Positions 16,234 through 25,196 are shown, counted from the stretch's first letter. The stretch: DNA of 64,000 bases from Cohnella nanjingensis (GCF_014212125.1 NZ_JACJVP010000024.1:62001-126000); one strand, 5' to 3'. Numbers and translations: made by a program. The notes: generated by a model not told the origin, from the sequence alone.

Positions 16234-16247
16234 TTAAATCGATTTAA
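16234..16247. promoter_or_regulatory. LacI-family operator, site 2
   Basis: An exact second copy of TTAAATCGATTTAA lies 96 bp upstream of the binding-protein start. With site 1 it brackets the regulator gene, 1085 bp apart. Confidence 0.75.
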
Positions 16248-16342
16248 TTAAGGAGGTGATAGCCTCTCTAAGCCATAGAATTGTTAATTGGGGTAAAGAA
16301 ATGGCACTATGGGAAGTTTAGTTGAAATGGGGAGGTCATAAC

Positions 16343-17653
16343 ATGAAAATTAAGGGTTATGGGAAAATGACAGCACTCGCACTTATTTTGTCAATGATCG
16401 CATTATTAACAGCGGCTTGCGGCAACGGCTCGAACAATAAAGGCAACGCCGGAAGCTCGCCGGACTCGGAAGCAAGCGCCGTTACCGGGGAGAAGGTCGA
16501 ACTGACCTTTTGGAACGGATTTACGGGTCCAGACCGTCCGGCTTATGAAGCTCTAGTACAAAAGTTCAACGATTCTCAACCTAACATTCACATTAAGATG
16601 GACATTACGCCATGGGATACGCTGCTGGCCAAGCTTCCTACCTCTTGGGTGACAGGGGAAGGACCTGATATGGCAGCATTCAGCTACTCTTTGATTCCAA
16701 AGTACGCCAAATCGAATCTGATTCTTCCGCTCGATGAACTCTATAAAGGTGATCTGAAGGAAGAAATGTTCCCGCAGGGGCTTACGAAAGTGTTGAAATA
16801 CGAAGGCAAGTGGTATGCTGCACCTGCGAACTTCGCGACGCTAATGCTGTATTACAATAAAGATTTATTCAAAGCCGCTGGACTTGATCCGGAGAAGCCG
16901 CCAACGACCTGGGCTGAGTGGCAGAATGCCATCGTGCAGACGACAAAGACGTCCGGGAATGACAAGCAGTACGGGCTTGTGCTTGCAGATCATGCCACGA
17001 TTCCAATGTGGCCAATCCTCGTATGGGGCAACGGCGGAGACTTCGTAGCCGAAGGGCAAAGCAAGATGCTCGATCCGAAGACGGTCGAGGCATTTAAAGT
17101 ATGGTCCGATCTCGTTAACAATAAAGGAATAACGCCTACCGGACTGACAGGCGCTGAAGCGGATAAATTATTTCAGTCCGGCAAAGCAGCGATGGAAATG
17201 AACGGTCCTTGGATGACGGCGGGCTACACTGCCGCAGGCCTGAACTACGATGTGGCCCCAATTCCGGTCGGACCGGGGGGGCCGGCTACGCTGGCTGATT
17301 CTGTAGCTCTAGTAGCTGGAAGGAATACAAAGCATAAAGCCGAAATCCTGGCATTCATGAAGTTCTGGAATAGCAAGGAGTCACAGGAGTACTTATCGTT
17401 GAACAGCGGCTTCCCGCCTACGCGATCCGATATGCTCGATAACGAGAAACTCAAGGAGAACGCCTTCGTATCGAAGTTTGCCGCCACTTCTTCAAGCGCC
17501 CGGTTTTACTTATCCGGACTTGAAAATTACGCAAAAATTAACGATGAAGCGATTGTTCCCGCCATTCAATTCATGACGATAAATAAAAAGAATGTCGAAG
17601 AAACGCTGCAGAATGCGGACAAAACATTGCTCGGGCTGCTATCGGGAAAGTAA
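16343..17653 (+). CDS. Extracellular sugar-binding lipoprotein (MalE-like, family 1)
   Basis: 436 residues from ATG 16343, which follows GGGGAGGT. A TTG at 16322 in the same frame lies before the ribosome site and is rejected. The signal peptide ends in the lipobox LTAAC near residue 27, followed by a Gly/Asn/Ser-rich linker. The protein has the family-1 binding-protein pattern (LTFWNGFTGPDR near 50; AMEMNGPWMTAGY near 285). It should feed sugar to the two permeases downstream, and the GH1 enzyme in the operon suggests a di- or oligosaccharide glucoside-type substrate. Confidence 0.93.
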   Translation: MKIKGYGKMTALALILSMIALLTAACGNGSNNKGNAGSSPDSEASAVTGEKVELTFWNGFTGPDRPAYEALVQKFNDSQPNIHIKMDITPWDTLLAKLPTSWVTGEGPDMAAFSYSLIPKYAKSNLILPLDELYKGDLKEEMFPQGLTKVLKYEGKWYAAPANFATLMLYYNKDLFKAAGLDPEKPPTTWAEWQNAIVQTTKTSGNDKQYGLVLADHATIPMWPILVWGNGGDFVAEGQSKMLDPKTVEAFKVWSDLVNNKGITPTGLTGAEADKLFQSGKAAMEMNGPWMTAGYTAAGLNYDVAPIPVGPGGPATLADSVALVAGRNTKHKAEILAFMKFWNSKESQEYLSLNSGFPPTRSDMLDNEKLKENAFVSKFAATSSSARFYLSGLENYAKINDEAIVPAIQFMTINKKNVEETLQNADKTLLGLLSGK

Positions 17654-17670
17654 GCATTCGAATTTGAGTG

Positions 17671-17704
17671 GAATGGAGCCAGCCTGTAGGGCTCGGCTCC
17701 ATTC
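17671..17704 (+). other. Perfect stem-loop between binding-protein and permease genes
   Basis: GAATGGAGCC (17671-17680) and GGCTCCATTC (17695-17704) pair over 10 bp, with no T-run after. Its position matches the hairpin at 2805-2848 in the other importer operon, consistent with differential expression of binding protein over permeases. Confidence 0.65.
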
Positions 17705-17721
17705 AGAAATGAGGGAAACCC

Positions 17722-18612
17722 ATGCATACAAAGCGGGGGAAATGGCTTCTCGGGCAGGAAAAGACGGCGCTCTATTTCCTGCTGCCTTCTTTTCTCGTCT
17801 TGGGATTGTTTGTGTTTTGGCCGATTATAAATTCATTCATTTTAAGCTTTTATAATTGGAACTTATTCGACGTTGTGCACCCGTTCGTCGGATTGGATAA
17901 CTATCGGATGCTCATGCAAGATGAGAGGTTTTGGAATTCCGTCTATCAGACCGGCTATTATACGCTGCTGTCCGTTCCAATAGGAATCGTGCTTTCACTA
18001 TTATTAGCTGTTCTGATCAAATTGCCGCTTCGCGGGATGACGTTTTTCAAAGCAATCTACTTTTTGCCCGTTATTTCATCTTTTGCTGTCATAGCGATTA
18101 TTTGGAGCTTTTTGCTCGATCCTGACATCGGGCTGCTTTCGTATTACCTGCATGAATGGGGCATCCCGGTTAAAGATTGGCTGCGAAATCCCGATTGGGC
18201 AATGCCGGCTGTTATCATGGTCGCTGTCTGGAAGAATATCGGCTTTAATATGGTTATATTTCTCGCCGGGCTACAGGAAATCCCGGAATCGGTATACGAG
18301 GCATCCAAGCTGGACGGGGCAGGCCCTGTCAGAAGGTTCTGGAGCGTAACGTTGCCAATGCTGCGTCATACGCTGCTATTCGTCGTCATTATATCGGTCA
18401 TTTCCTCCTTCCAAGTATTCGACCAGGTGTACGTCATGACTCGGGGAGGTCCGGTGTTCAAGACGGAAACAATCGTTTATTTCATCTATCATTATGGCTT
18501 CGAGGAGCTGGATATGGGTTATGCATCCAGTGCATCCGCGTTGTTGTTCGTAGTCGTGCTTCTTATTACGTTATTGCAACTACGAATATTCAAATTTAAT
18601 GAAACAAACTAG
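17722..18612 (+). CDS. ABC sugar permease, MalF/UgpA type
   Basis: A 296-residue permease with six membrane segments and an EAA loop YEASKLDGAGPVRRFWSVTLP near residue 195. The block QVYVMTRGGPVFKTETIVYF is typical of MalF/UgpA partners. ATG 17722 follows GAGGG. It lies 12 bp before the second permease. Confidence 0.93.
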   Translation: MHTKRGKWLLGQEKTALYFLLPSFLVLGLFVFWPIINSFILSFYNWNLFDVVHPFVGLDNYRMLMQDERFWNSVYQTGYYTLLSVPIGIVLSLLLAVLIKLPLRGMTFFKAIYFLPVISSFAVIAIIWSFLLDPDIGLLSYYLHEWGIPVKDWLRNPDWAMPAVIMVAVWKNIGFNMVIFLAGLQEIPESVYEASKLDGAGPVRRFWSVTLPMLRHTLLFVVIISVISSFQVFDQVYVMTRGGPVFKTETIVYFIYHYGFEELDMGYASSASALLFVVVLLITLLQLRIFKFNETN

Positions 18613-18624
18613 AGGGTGAAATAA

Positions 18625-19443
18625 ATGAGGCAAGTTGCTGGCAGATCGGTTTCGTACGTTCTCCTTTTTCTTGCAGCAGTCGCAATAGCATTCCCGTTCT
18701 TATGGATGGTGCTGACTTCCTTGAAGCCGGAAAACGAAATCGTTCGTTTCCCTCCGACGCTGTGGCCGGACACGTTTACTTTGTCTGCATATCAGGATGT
18801 ATGGAATCGGATCCCGTTTATGCAATTTTTTAAGAATACGGTTTTGTTCGCAGGCGGCGTAACCTTAGTGTCGTTGCTGCTCGATTCGTTGGCTGCGTAT
18901 GCGTTTGGCAGACTTCAATTCCGTGGAAGAAACCTATTGTTTGTGTTAGTTCTTGTTGCTCTGATGATTCCGGTTCAAGTTACGATGATTCCGCTGTTCA
19001 TCATGCTGAACAAATTCGGTTGGGTCAACACTTGGATCGGTCTCATTCTGCCACGCGCAACGAACGCATTCGGCATTTTCATGCTTCGCCAATTTTTTAT
19101 CGGACTTCCCAAAGAGCTGGACGAATCGGCTAGAATCGACGGCTGCTCCGAATTCCGAATATACTGGAACATTATTTTGCCGCTTGCCAAGCCTGCGCTG
19201 GCTAGCTTGGCGTTGTTCCATGTGATGTACAACTGGAACGATCTGCTGTGGCCCCTAATTATGACCAATAACGATACCCTTCGGACGCTGCCTGCGGGAT
19301 TGGCGTTGTTCATGGGACAGCATGTGGTCGAATACGGCGTGTTAACTGCCGGAGCGTCGTTGGCGTTGGCTCCGCTGGTTATCGCTTTCCTGATGGCTCA
19401 AAAATATTTCATTCAGGGTATAGCCTTTACCGGAATTAAATAA
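18625..19443 (+). CDS. ABC sugar permease, MalG/UgpE type
   Basis: A 272-residue permease with six membrane segments and an EAA loop DESARIDGCSEFRIYWNIILP near 175. The C-terminal QKYFIQGIAFTGIK is diagnostic for this group. It should pair with the preceding permease. No ATPase gene is encoded nearby. Confidence 0.94.
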   Translation: MRQVAGRSVSYVLLFLAAVAIAFPFLWMVLTSLKPENEIVRFPPTLWPDTFTLSAYQDVWNRIPFMQFFKNTVLFAGGVTLVSLLLDSLAAYAFGRLQFRGRNLLFVLVLVALMIPVQVTMIPLFIMLNKFGWVNTWIGLILPRATNAFGIFMLRQFFIGLPKELDESARIDGCSEFRIYWNIILPLAKPALASLALFHVMYNWNDLLWPLIMTNNDTLRTLPAGLALFMGQHVVEYGVLTAGASLALAPLVIAFLMAQKYFIQGIAFTGIK

Positions 19444-19458
19444 ATAGGAGTGGACCCG

Positions 19459-20700
19459 ATGAGAGAGAAAGAATCATGGATATGGGCGCTTGGTATAGAG
19501 GATACGTTTATCGGTCAAACGAACAGACAAGAGAGACCGCTGGATGAATACGAGCTGACGCAGCACTACCGATTCTGGAAAGAAGACTTAGACGCTGCCC
19601 GCGCTACCGGCGCAACGATGATCCGTTACGGCATTCCGTGGTATAAAGTGGAACCGGAGCCTGACGTTTTCGACTGGTCGTGGGTGGATCCGGTGATGAA
19701 GGATTTTGCCTTGCATCCTGAAATGACGCCGATTATCGATCTGATGCATTACGGGACTCCGAGTTGGCTCAAGAACGAATTCATGAACGGACAATATCCC
19801 GAACGGGTCGCATCGTACGCCTCAGCTTTCGCCGAGCGGTACGGAGAGCTTGTCCGCTACTATACTCCGCTTAACGAGCCGTACATTAATGCGGAGTGGT
19901 CCGGCTGGACGGGCACTTGGCCGCCCTATATGAAGGGTCATTTGGGATTCGTGCAAATGATGAAGCAGTTGTCCAAAGGGATCATTCTTACGATGGAGGC
20001 GGTTCGGAAACAACGAAGCGATGCGCTGTTCGTGCATGTGGAAGCGTCAAAGCTGTTCCTAACGAACGATCCATCGCTTACGAAAGAAACCGCCTTATGG
20101 AATGAGATCCGTTACATGATGTGGGAGCTGATTCAAGGATTTGTCGGTGAGGATCATCCGCTTTATGCTTGGCTTATCGATCATGGCGTGACAGAAGAAG
20201 ACTTCTCCTGGTATCGGGAGCGCGCGGTGGAGCTTGACATCGTAGGCATTAATTATTACCCGCAATTTTCCGTTAACGAGATTACACGGGAAACGTTGGA
20301 TCAGGAGCTCGTTCCTTCGGTCATTCCCGGGACCGGCGAGCATTTGGTCCAAATCGCCGAAGATATTTACAGGCGCTATAAGAAGCCTGTTTTCATAACA
20401 GAAACGAGCTACAAAGGAACCGTCGAGCAACGCATCGACTGGATGGAGGAGTTATTCGTCTCCTGCAGGAAAATAGTGGACGGGGGCGTCGATCTGATCG
20501 GCGTGACTTGGTTTCCATTCCTCGATATGGTGGACTGGCCTTATCGAAACAACGACCGGACGCTAGTGGAGAATATCGTCACTTTCGGATTGGTCACGTT
20601 GGAGCAGCAAGCTGACGGGACCTTGAAGCGAGTGAAGAACGCCGCGTACGAAAGGTTTGAGGAAGAGATCCGACGTTCCGGGGAACCTTATCACAAATGA
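19459..20700 (+). CDS. Glycoside hydrolase family 1-like enzyme
   Basis: 413 residues from ATG 19459 (AGGAG at 19446-19450). It has no signal peptide, so it is cytoplasmic. The (beta/alpha)8 clan-A layout shows the acid/base Glu in PLNEPY (about 139) and the nucleophile Glu in ITETS (about 314). The latter replaces the ITENG typical of classical GH1 enzymes, marking a divergent subgroup. At about 415 residues it is shorter than the usual 440-480. It probably cleaves the sugar brought in by the preceding importer. Confidence 0.85.
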   Translation: MREKESWIWALGIEDTFIGQTNRQERPLDEYELTQHYRFWKEDLDAARATGATMIRYGIPWYKVEPEPDVFDWSWVDPVMKDFALHPEMTPIIDLMHYGTPSWLKNEFMNGQYPERVASYASAFAERYGELVRYYTPLNEPYINAEWSGWTGTWPPYMKGHLGFVQMMKQLSKGIILTMEAVRKQRSDALFVHVEASKLFLTNDPSLTKETALWNEIRYMMWELIQGFVGEDHPLYAWLIDHGVTEEDFSWYRERAVELDIVGINYYPQFSVNEITRETLDQELVPSVIPGTGEHLVQIAEDIYRRYKKPVFITETSYKGTVEQRIDWMEELFVSCRKIVDGGVDLIGVTWFPFLDMVDWPYRNNDRTLVENIVTFGLVTLEQQADGTLKRVKNAAYERFEEEIRRSGEPYHK

Positions 20701-20750
20701 CGCAAATTTTTTGGAGAACACACAAGAAATGAAATGGTCCTTCAGTCGCA

Positions 20751-20783
20751 AACCCCCATCGCTAGGTGGGGGCTGTTTGGTTT
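20751..20783 (+). terminator. Rho-independent terminator of the GH1 importer operon
   Basis: AACCCCCATC and GGTGGGGGCTGTTT pair imperfectly around GCTA, followed by GGTTTTC. Between here and 20876 no gene was seen. Confidence 0.6.
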
Positions 20784-20876
20784 TCAAGCACGGATACAAC
20801 GTCAGCAAGAGACCTTATGTTGAATTTGAATGGCGATGTATTATAAATTTGCTATTCATGATTAAGCTATCGGATT

Positions 20877-21689
20877 CTATAGTTTTCTTGCTTTGACTAC
20901 AAAAGTTACAGGAAGCATCTTTGCTTTTTTTGCAAAATCGCTGTTATCATCCCGCGATTGCATAATCTCATCATCAGATTGCTCAATCATTTGCTCAATT
21001 ACAAATCCCGCTTTTGCCAACGCATTCACATAGGTTGATAATTTACGGTCCGATAATGTTAGCGCACCTTCTTCAAGAGATACCGAATACCAAGATTCAT
21101 CGAAATAACATTTTTTAAAAGCAAGCATATTATTTTCTGCAACAACACATTTGTGTATAGGGTGAGACCAACTGAAAATAAAAACACCGTCTTTTTTAAG
21201 GTAAGAAGCGATCCGGCAAAAAGTACCCTCAAGGTCGGTGGTCCAGCCTATGGCATAAATCGAATAAACAAAGTCAAAATAATCCACTGGTATGCCGCAT
21301 TCTTCTTCCATGGGGGAACAGATCAATTTTGCTGAATGACCGCATGCCTTCAAATGTTGCGTTGCCTTTTCGATTTGTTTTTCTGATATATCCACAGCCC
21401 ATAGTTCAGATGCTTTGCGTTCCCCATGATACTGCAAGGATTGACCGTTTCCACAGCCTATCTCTAGCATCTTTTTCCCTGAGACATCGCCAAAAAGCTG
21501 GCATTTTTCTTCTGAGACAAATGCTCCATAAAAAGGAAGCACAATTGCTCCTAAGAAGTCATTTCCTTTTGTATCCCAATAGAAGCTGTTTGTTTTATAA
21601 ACAGAGTTTTTGTCCATGTCGACCGAGATGGCGCAGCCAACCTCGCCAGCTCCTATAATATTTGTTTTATAAACAGAATTCTTATCCAT
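20877..21689 (-). CDS. Class I SAM-dependent methyltransferase with duplicated N-terminus
   Basis: A 270-residue methyltransferase. SAM motif I is MLEIGCGNGQSL near residue 74, and the post-I acidic region is ELWAVDIS. The first residues MDKNSVYKTN occur twice, at 1-10 and 25-34, so the coding start region has been duplicated in frame with a 72-bp period. The upstream copy carries the good ribosome site (GGGGAGGG), so translation now probably begins there; the second ATG is likely the ancestral start. The substrate is unknown. Confidence 0.85.
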   Translation of the reverse strand: MDKNSVYKTNIIGAGEVGCAISVDMDKNSVYKTNSFYWDTKGNDFLGAIVLPFYGAFVSEEKCQLFGDVSGKKMLEIGCGNGQSLQYHGERKASELWAVDISEKQIEKATQHLKACGHSAKLICSPMEEECGIPVDYFDFVYSIYAIGWTTDLEGTFCRIASYLKKDGVFIFSWSHPIHKCVVAENNMLAFKKCYFDESWYSVSLEEGALTLSDRKLSTYVNALAKAGFVIEQMIEQSDDEIMQSRDDNSDFAKKAKMLPVTFVVKARKL

Positions 21690-21825
21690 GCCGACGCCCT
21701 CCCCAAAAATAAATAATAGGAGCCAAAACGTATATACCGACTTGCGCGTTATCCTAATAACACATATCGAACACGAACACTCTGCGCTATTAACCCCAAA
21801 AATAATATACCATTTTTTATGCTAT

Positions 21826-21987
21826 GACGGGTGGCTCAGTACACAAGAGGATGAGTTGAATCTACTTTCTAAAGAAAGTTGGAGCAGGTTATTTGAACCG
21901 GAGAGAGTTGATGCACTATTGGCTGAGCACGTATGGGAGCACTTAACTTACGAAGAGGGCTGGTACTGGGTCACGAATAGGATATAA
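21826..21987 (+). pseudogene. Remnant of a SAM-dependent methyltransferase-like gene
   Basis: Within a 99-codon frame (21688-21987), the stretch GWLSTQEDELNLLSKESWSR followed by LFEPERVDALLAEHVWEHLT resembles the middle of a known methyltransferase family in which LAEHVWEHL precedes the SAM-dependent core. It then breaks into WYWVTNRI and stops. Both the N-terminal glycine motif and the rest of the fold are missing. The remaining bases to 22100 show no gene. Confidence 0.5.
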
Positions 21988-22100
21988 GTCTGAAAAGTTT
22001 CTGATGCGGTTTTGAGCTACCGGGCAGAATTTATTAATACAGAAAAAGGAAACTAACTTTTCATAAAGAATATAGAATGTGACAAGGAGATGATGCATTA

Positions 22101-23267
22101 ATGCAACTAGTCGTGCATCTCGACGAACCGTGGCAAAAAGAGTCTGTGGAAGAGATTGCGCGCCGCTTCGAAGCATTGAACCCTGGAGTAAAAATAATAG
22201 TTAAGGTTGTTCCTAACGGCGAGATCCTTACAGCCCTTTACAATGGGGAATCCGATGCCGATCTTGTACAGTTGTTTAACGGAGACATTGTCGATTGCAG
22301 CAAGAATGGACTATTGCTTGATCTGAAGATATGGCTGGGACAGAACCACGAGTTGAAAAGTTTGTTTCACCCTTCGATCTTCCGCTTGGTAGAGACTGAA
22401 GGACGAGTTGCCGTGCTTCCGCTTAGCGCCAGCATGAAAGGTATTTTCTATAACAAGCAATGGTTTGACAAGGCCGGTATTCCTTATCCAGTAGAAGGTT
22501 GGACTTGGAATGATTTTGAGGAGATAGCAGTTCGTCTGCAGCGTGCGAATGTGCACGAAGGAGAAGAACGTTTTGCGGCCCGAATCTCGTTTCATCGTGA
22601 GTATATTGGTCTTCTACTGCTCACCGCTGGCACAGATTGGTTGTCCCCTGATAGAAATAGAGCCTCTGGGTATACAAACAGTGTGAAATCTGTGCAAGCT
22701 GTGAATTGGGCAGTTGATCTTGTCCGCAAGCACCAAGTTGCATGGGCAACCCAAGAGTATTTCTTAAACAGCGACTTGCTTCGAAACGAAGCGGGGATGA
22801 TTCTTGATTACTATAATATGCTGCATGAATTCCAACCTCATCTGAAGGAAGATCTCGGTGTAGCGGGATTGCCGCTATTTAACGAAGGACATAGGGTGAA
22901 CGAGCCGTGGGTTTGCGGTTTCGGAATTTCGTCCAAAACCGTTAACCCTGAACTGGCCTGGTCTCTCCTTTGTGAATTGACCTGTACCAACAATGAGTTG
23001 ACCCGGCTTGTGACGGAAGGATCAATCGCACCTCTTCGCTCCGTATATTCGGAGGTAGGGCATGACAGTGACCCCTTGCGCAATGCCATACTGGCGGAAC
23101 TTGCGAATAGTGCACAACTTCCGGTCTCAGCAGGGAACATCGCCTTGTTTGAATTGTTGGACCATTATGTGAATCCTGCTTTGGCCCGTATTGTGTTCGA
23201 AGGTGCCGACGTTAAGGAGACACTAGACGATTTAGCCATCGTGCTAGACGGTAAACTTCAAGACTAA
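22101..23267 (+). CDS. Family-1 solute-binding-protein fold without signal peptide
   Basis: 388 residues with the fold pattern of family-1 sugar-binding proteins: SVEEIARRFEALNPGVKIIV at the start, then FYNKQWFDKAGIPYPVEGWTWNDFEE split by about 20 residues from the first lobe. ATG 22101 has a strong AAGGAGATGATG leader and opens directly in the mature fold (MQLVVHLDEPWQKES). No signal peptide or lipobox is possible between the upstream stop codons and this start. No permease lies nearby. It may be a cytoplasmic ligand sensor or a decayed importer component. In related organisms this fold is sometimes fused to a GntR DNA-binding domain, absent here. Confidence 0.8.
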   Translation: MQLVVHLDEPWQKESVEEIARRFEALNPGVKIIVKVVPNGEILTALYNGESDADLVQLFNGDIVDCSKNGLLLDLKIWLGQNHELKSLFHPSIFRLVETEGRVAVLPLSASMKGIFYNKQWFDKAGIPYPVEGWTWNDFEEIAVRLQRANVHEGEERFAARISFHREYIGLLLLTAGTDWLSPDRNRASGYTNSVKSVQAVNWAVDLVRKHQVAWATQEYFLNSDLLRNEAGMILDYYNMLHEFQPHLKEDLGVAGLPLFNEGHRVNEPWVCGFGISSKTVNPELAWSLLCELTCTNNELTRLVTEGSIAPLRSVYSEVGHDSDPLRNAILAELANSAQLPVSAGNIALFELLDHYVNPALARIVFEGADVKETLDDLAIVLDGKLQD

Positions 23268-23413
23268 TTATTAGCACCTGTGTTAAGCTCCCTCAATATG
23301 ATTTAGTTTCCTCACGCAAACTAACAGGTCTCGATAGTTCAGCGTTATTTACATTCCAGTTCAAAGAAAAATCCGGTCTAATTACTATATTTTGTAACCA
23401 ATAATTAAGCTCC

Positions 23414-23439
23414 CATGGAAGAACGATATTTCTTCCATG
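23414..23439. other. Perfect inverted repeat in an intergenic region
   Basis: CATGGAAGAA and TTCTTCCATG form a 10-bp stem around CGATAT, without a T-run. It lies between the binding-protein-like gene and the Nudix gene. Role unknown. Confidence 0.45.
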
Positions 23440-23542
23440 ATTTATGGTGCCGCCGGCGGCATGGATGGCTAACGGGAGTGTGCAGAAATAGGAAATTAGT
23501 GGTAATCTAGTGTTGTTAATTTAAAAAGGGGAGGACGATGAA

Positions 23543-23968
23543 GTGGCACCAAAACATATAGTTTCTGCGGCAACAATTGTAGTTAATGAGCGTAACGAAA
23601 TATTATTGATAAAAGGACCTAAACGAGGATGGGAAATGCCTGGAGGGCAGGTTGAAGAAGGTGAATCATTGAGAGATGCAGCGATAAGGGAAACAAAGGA
23701 AGAGAGCGGTATAGATATAGAAGTGACAAAGTTTTGTGGTGTTTTTCAAAATGTAAGTAGTAGTATTTGTAACACTTTATTTTTAGGCAGACCAGTCGGA
23801 GGAGAATTAACAACTACCCCTGAGTCTTTAGAAGTAGGATTTTTTCCAATCGAAACAGCATTAGAGATTGTAAATTGGGGAAATTTTAAGCAAAGAATTG
23901 AGCTTTGCTTGAATGAAGAACTTCATCCTTTTTATGTTGAATTTTCCATTCCGCTTAAGGATTGCTAG
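23543..23968 (+). CDS. Nudix hydrolase
   Basis: A 141-residue Nudix protein. The GTG at 23543 follows GGGGAGG; a nearby ATG is in another frame. The Nudix box GX5EX7REUXEEXGU is complete at residues 35-57 (G35, E41, R49, E50, E53, E54, G56). Such enzymes hydrolyse nucleoside diphosphates linked to another group. Codon usage is clearly more AT-rich than the surrounding genes, suggesting recent acquisition. Confidence 0.9.
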   Translation: MAPKHIVSAATIVVNERNEILLIKGPKRGWEMPGGQVEEGESLRDAAIRETKEESGIDIEVTKFCGVFQNVSSSICNTLFLGRPVGGELTTTPESLEVGFFPIETALEIVNWGNFKQRIELCLNEELHPFYVEFSIPLKDC

Positions 23969-23984
23969 AGCGCCATAAGTTTCC

Positions 23985-24101
23985 ATGGAGTTGATTAAAT
24001 TGTTTGTTGAAGATAGAATATATGCAGAGCAATTGTTAAATGAAGCGGCGATATCAGGGTACGAAATTGATCAACAACCCATTTATATATGGGGAGAATG
24101 A
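23985..24101 (+). pseudogene. Possible C-terminal remnant, 38 codons
   Basis: A short frame reading MELIKLFVEDRIYAEQLLNE and ending QPIYIWGE resembles the tail of a small kinase-like or nucleotide-binding protein, but the rest is missing and no ribosome site is evident. A terminator hairpin follows at 24118. The family assignment is uncertain. Confidence 0.3.
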
Positions 24102-24117
24102 AGAGTACGCCTGGGCA

Positions 24118-24150
24118 AAGTATCTGATTTTTATCAGATACTTTTATTTA
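24118..24150 (+). terminator. Rho-independent terminator
   Basis: AAAGTATCTGAT and ATCAGATACTTTT pair perfectly across a TTTT loop, followed by ATTTATTT. Confidence 0.8.
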
Positions 24151-24173
24151 TTTACGGAGGAAGGAGTATCGAT

Positions 24174-25022
24174 ATGTTGCAAGCATTGATCAATGAAGTA
24201 ATAGAGCTGGGGTTCCTTCCACAGCCGGTTTCTGTTTGGAGAGAGCTGAAGGGCGGTACGCAAAGCACGGTCGGAGTCCTCGGTACGGAAGATCGTCCTC
24301 ATTTGTATGTGCTGAAGGCGAATACAAAAGAACTGATAGAGAATGAGACACGATTCCTTTCCCTGTATCCGGACATTGGGCTTCTACCTACGGTCCTTTA
24401 CGTTGACCCGGCACTTCGCTATTTCGTTTATGATTTTATTCCGGGCAGCACGCGCTATGTCCGCGGGAATAAGAGAAAGTTAATGACAGCGCTTGTGGAC
24501 GGGATTCTTGCCCACTATGTCCACCCGGAGTCGTACGACGCATACAAGTCGGTTGAGACAACCGAACATACGGAGGATTCGATTCGGTATGCGGCGTCAT
24601 TTATCGACGGGCAGCTCAGCGAGGAAGATCACAGTTTGGTTGCGGCGTTAAGTCGTGAGCGTTCTGACGTCACTGACCGCGGAGACCTCTATGTGCTGCA
24701 CGGCGATTTCGGCGTCCACAACTTTCTTTTCACCGACGATGGGTTGGCAGGGGTCATCGATCCTATTCCGGTCATTGGATGCAAACGGTACGACTTGTTG
24801 TATGCCTTCTGCTCGTCTCCGGATGAGCTTACCCTTCCCATATTGCTTCATGCAGTTCAACGGGCAGAGGAAGAGAGAGAAGTCGACATTAGGTTGTTGT
24901 CCCGGGACATGATCCTTGAACTATATAGAAGGATATCGACATGCCTGCGCTTTCATCCAGAAGATTTTCCCCAGTACTTGCAGGCTTGGGGGGAGTGGAA
25001 GAAGATCTACGCAAGCTCGTAA
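24174..25022 (+). CDS. Aminoglycoside phosphotransferase (APH)-fold kinase family protein
   Basis: A 282-residue APH/choline-kinase-fold protein. The catalytic loop HGDFGVHN starts at about residue 176 and is followed by the metal-binding IDP in GVIDPIPVIG. An ATP-lobe lysine is present in YVLKANTKEL near 51. ATG 24174 follows GGAGGAAGG. The fold serves many small-molecule kinases, so drug phosphorylation is not implied. Confidence 0.85.
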   Translation: MLQALINEVIELGFLPQPVSVWRELKGGTQSTVGVLGTEDRPHLYVLKANTKELIENETRFLSLYPDIGLLPTVLYVDPALRYFVYDFIPGSTRYVRGNKRKLMTALVDGILAHYVHPESYDAYKSVETTEHTEDSIRYAASFIDGQLSEEDHSLVAALSRERSDVTDRGDLYVLHGDFGVHNFLFTDDGLAGVIDPIPVIGCKRYDLLYAFCSSPDELTLPILLHAVQRAEEEREVDIRLLSRDMILELYRRISTCLRFHPEDFPQYLQAWGEWKKIYASS

Positions 25023-25039
25023 AATGAAATGAGGAAGAG

Positions 25040-25156
25040 TTGCTTAAGACCCGGATAGGCGGCCACGGCGGGATCCTCAAGACGTTATTCCATATCATCG
25101 AAGTTGAGTATAGTTGGACAGTAACGCTTCGAGGGAATCCAGATCCCGGCTTGTGA
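25040..25156 (+). pseudogene. Possible DinB-family remnant
   Basis: A 38-codon frame contains ILKTLFHIIEVEYSWTVTLR, close in pattern to the first metal-ligand helix of DinB/YfiT proteins, then stops. Upstream and downstream parts of the fold are absent. Confidence 0.33.
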
Positions 25157-25196
25157 CTAACGAGTATCCGATAACCGGGAAACCTATAAAAAGTAT

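Noticed and set aside
16322-16342. TTG start for the MalE-like lipoprotein
   Set aside because: It lies before the GGGGAGGT ribosome site; the signal peptide begins at ATG 16343.
14223-25022. Acetyltransferase, APH-type kinase and glycosyltransferase as an antibiotic-resistance island
   Set aside because: The genes are far apart, in different contexts, and their families include many members with no drug substrate; sequence alone does not support resistance.
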